A stretch of DNA of 64,000 bases from Acidobacteriota bacterium (lineage in GTDB: Bacteria > Acidobacteriota > Thermoanaerobaculia > Thermoanaerobaculales > Thermoanaerobaculaceae): assembly GCA_016213675.1 (NCBI GenBank), contig JACQZW010000078.1, forward strand, positions 1 to 64,000, given 5' to 3'. Numbering within the stretch: the first letter of the stretch is position 1; each line of letters begins with the position of its first letter. This document shows, in pieces, positions 62,152 to 64,000 of the stretch. Below the pieces are notes generated by a model. The model had not been told where the DNA came from, did not search any database, and worked only from the letters and a program-made list of their open reading frames with translations. A program made the translations under genes and the position numbers.

Positions 62152-62435
62152 GTGATCCCCTCCAAAGTGCGGCTTTACTGAGGATAACGCGGACCGGGCC
62201 GTAACCGCACACGGCTCCCCGTGCTCGGTAGTGAGCCCGGAGGCGGGGACGGCGATGTCCGGGTTTTGTACGGTGCCGGCGCTGTCGCCGCCTCCGTGCG
62301 TCCTACGCTTCACGACCGCGGCGATCTCGGCGAGACTCGCTTTCGATCAAAGAGTGGAAGCCTGACCGCCCCTCACCTCCGGCGAACCGGACGTCGGCCG
62401 CGGGTGCAGCGGGCAGACGCGGGGAGGACGACGCG
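62152..62435. other. Divergent intergenic region
   Basis: 284 bp between divergent secreted-protein genes. No regulatory site is convincing. Confidence 0.3.
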
Positions 62436-62840
62436 GTGAGCACGAGGAATGTCACGTCGGGTGCGAGAGGCCGGCACACGCGCCGCGCCGCGTACGCGCT
62501 CGTCGTCGTTCTCCTGGCGCCGGTACTTCCCCACCTCCTCGCGCCCTCGCACGGGCGCGCCCACGACTGCCGGTGCGGGTGCGACACGGGGGCCGGCAAA
62601 CAGTGCGGCTGCTGCCCGGCGCGTCCGGTGGCCGGCACGGTGTGCATCAGCGACGGCGGGTGCGGCGGATCGGCCCCCGCCGACGTTCGGATTCAACACG
62701 AGGTTCGCGCCGCCCTCCTGCCCGTAGCTCCGCGCCTGTTCAGAGAGTCTCTCGACGAGCCTCACCCTCCCAGCCGTGACGGGTCGCTTCACGCTGCGCC
62801 CCGCGCCCTGCCCGATCCGGTTCCGCGTCTGACCTCCTGA
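62436..62840 (+). CDS. Small Cys-rich exported protein upstream of a TonB-dependent receptor
   Basis: 134 aa from GTG 62436 (SD GGGGAGG). Basic N-terminus and one hydrophobic helix (AAYALVVVLLAPVLPHLLAP), then a His/Cys cluster: HDCRCGCDTGAGKQCGCCPA and CISDGGCGG, eight Cys in about 40 residues. The pattern suggests metal binding (copper is one option) in the periplasm. It lies 98 bp before the receptor on the same strand. No family is recognised. Confidence 0.65.
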   Translation: MSTRNVTSGARGRHTRRAAYALVVVLLAPVLPHLLAPSHGRAHDCRCGCDTGAGKQCGCCPARPVAGTVCISDGGCGGSAPADVRIQHEVRAALLPVAPRLFRESLDEPHPPSRDGSLHAAPRALPDPVPRLTS

Positions 62841-62938
62841 TCTGTCCGCCCAACGCAGGGCGTGCCGTCGGCCAGCCCGCCGGCCCGCCCCCACGGGTCC
62901 GCTTCCGGCCTCGCCGGGAGCCACGGAGGAGGTTCGTT

Positions 62939-64000
62939 ATGACATGGAAACTCACGTTTGTACGCGGGCGGTCGGCCCTGGCGGCCGTGCCCACGGCTCT
63001 CCTGTTGCTCTTGGCAGTCGTCGCAACCGGGACGGCCGGCGCGGCTGCCGACACCGGCGGCCTGGCCACGGTCGAGGGCAGGGTCGTCGACGACAACGGT
63101 GCCGCGATGCCGGGCCTGACGGTGCGCCTGTCGGGCGACGCCGTGCCGCAACGGATCGAGCAGCAGTCCGCCCAGGACGGCGGCTTCCGCTTCGCCGGGC
63201 TCACGCCCGCCCGCTACCTGGTCCACCTCGAGATCAACGGCCTGGAGCTCGCCGCCCCCACCGAGGTCGGGGTGCTCCCCGACCGGACGGAGCGCGTCAC
63301 GCTGACGGTCCCGCGATCGTTCTCCGCCGAGCTCACGGTCACGGAGACGCGCGAGCCGGAGCTGCTCCGGCACGTTCCTGCGGCGGTCGGCGTCATCGGC
63401 CACGACGAGATCGCGGCGAACCGGGCGACCCACCCCGGCCAGCTCCTCGGCCAGGTCCCGGGGGTGTGGATCAACCAGACCAGCGGCGAGGGTCACATGG
63501 CGGCGATCCGCCAGCCCCTGACCACCAACCCCGTCTACCTCTACCTCGAGGACGGGGTGCCGACGCGGTCGACCGGGTTCTTCAACCACAACGCGCTCTA
63601 CGAGGTGAACATCCCGATGGCCGAGAGCGTCGAGGTGACCCGCGGACCGGGCTCGGCGCTGTACGGCAGCGACGCCATCGGCGGGGTGATCAACGTGACG
63701 ACGCGCTCGCCGTTCTCCAGCCCCGGCGCCCAGGCCACCCTCGACGCCGGCTCGTTCGGCTGGCGCCGGGCGCTGCTCTCAGCCGACCTCGCCGGGGAGC
63801 GCCAGGCGGTGCGCCTCGACGCCAACCTGTCGCACTCGGACGGCTGGCGGGACGCGACCGGCTACGACCGCCAGTCGTTCACGCTCCGCTGGGACGCCAT
63901 CGTCGGCGAGCGGACCTTCGTGAAGACGGTCGTCGCGTACAGCGGGATCGACCAGCAGACCGCGGGCAGCTCGGTGCTGTCGCGGGCCGACTACGAGGAC
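62939..64000 (+). CDS. TonB-dependent outer-membrane receptor, N-terminal part
   Basis: 354 codons to the right edge, open. Signal peptide (ALAAVPTALLLLLAVVATGT). CarboxypepD_reg-like domain (TVEGRVVDDNGAAMPGLTVR to LPDRTERVTLTV), TonB-box-like ELTVTETRE, plug domain (LGQVPGVWINQTSGEGHMAA, VEVTRGPGSALYGSDAIGGV) and the first barrel strands. The plug pattern resembles catecholate-siderophore or copper receptors. ATG 62939 has SD GGAGGAGG. Confidence 0.92.
   Translation, partial: MTWKLTFVRGRSALAAVPTALLLLLAVVATGTAGAAADTGGLATVEGRVVDDNGAAMPGLTVRLSGDAVPQRIEQQSAQDGGFRFAGLTPARYLVHLEINGLELAAPTEVGVLPDRTERVTLTVPRSFSAELTVTETREPELLRHVPAAVGVIGHDEIAANRATHPGQLLGQVPGVWINQTSGEGHMAAIRQPLTTNPVYLYLEDGVPTRSTGFFNHNALYEVNIPMAESVEVTRGPGSALYGSDAIGGVINVTTRSPFSSPGAQATLDAGSFGWRRALLSADLAGERQAVRLDANLSHSDGWRDATGYDRQSFTLRWDAIVGERTFVKTVVAYSGIDQQTAGSSVLSRADYED

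Overview
The window is 64 kb of very GC-rich DNA (two 60-base samples from backbone genes count 78% and 70% G+C) from a Gram-negative, lipid-A-making bacterium. The gene content fits an Acidobacteriota-like lineage: an MglA-type GTPase next to an MltD-type transglycosylase, GEVED-type secreted proteins, an energy-converting-hydrogenase-related (Ehr) complex, and lpxB, msbA and lpxL. The phylum is an inference; no 16S gene is present. I saw no tRNA, rRNA or CRISPR.

Layout. 1-6.2 kb: a secreted S8 protease cut by the left edge, a probable Mg2+ uptake operon (MgtE-like soluble sensor, NRMT-type NRAMP transporter, small membrane protein), and a secreted-protein gene with an in-frame TAG. 6.4-10.3 kb: operon of a DUF2520 protein, MglA-type GTPase and LysM transglycosylase. 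10.3-16.8 kb: hrcA-grpE-dnaK-dnaJ-prmA-rsmE. 16.8-20.6 kb: aldehyde dehydrogenase, porin with two tandem terminators, DNPH1-like hydrolase. 20.6-28.2 kb: cmk-rpsA-HU-HIT, three small membrane proteins, lpxB, msbA. 28.3-39 kb: envelope glycan genes (ArnT-like, TMTC-like TPR protein, lpxL, kdkA, GT9 heptosyltransferase), a large GEVED secreted protein and yicC. 39.1-47.2 kb: Ehr complex (six subunit genes plus a PtsN-like regulator) read leftward. 47.3-51.96 kb: intact asnS, then a scrambled stretch holding a secreted-protein gene, an IS3-family remnant, GGDEF and PIN-domain remnants and a second, broken 3' end of asnS. 52.1-61.5 kb: a defence island with a two-gene RADAR system (rdrB, rdrA) and a single-polypeptide type IIG/ISP-like restriction-modification enzyme, with visibly lower GC. 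61.7-64 kb: a CARDB-like secreted protein, a Cys-rich secreted peptide and the start of a TonB-dependent receptor.

Things that stand out. The Ehr catalytic subunit has lost both Cys pairs that hold the NiFe centre, so the complex cannot be a conventional hydrogenase. The NRAMP protein carries DAGG and APWM where metal transporters have DPGN and MPHN, and sits beside a Mg-sensor-like protein. Intergenic spaces carry two kinds of repeat: a 26-bp tandem family at three loci, and locus-specific 7-9 bp word-like repeats that fold back on themselves and sometimes run into coding ends. Two secreted proteins end in the same C-terminal motif, PVxLQxFxxE. At least five genes have a TANNNT box 6-7 nt before the start codon and no Shine-Dalgarno, the pattern of leaderless mRNAs.
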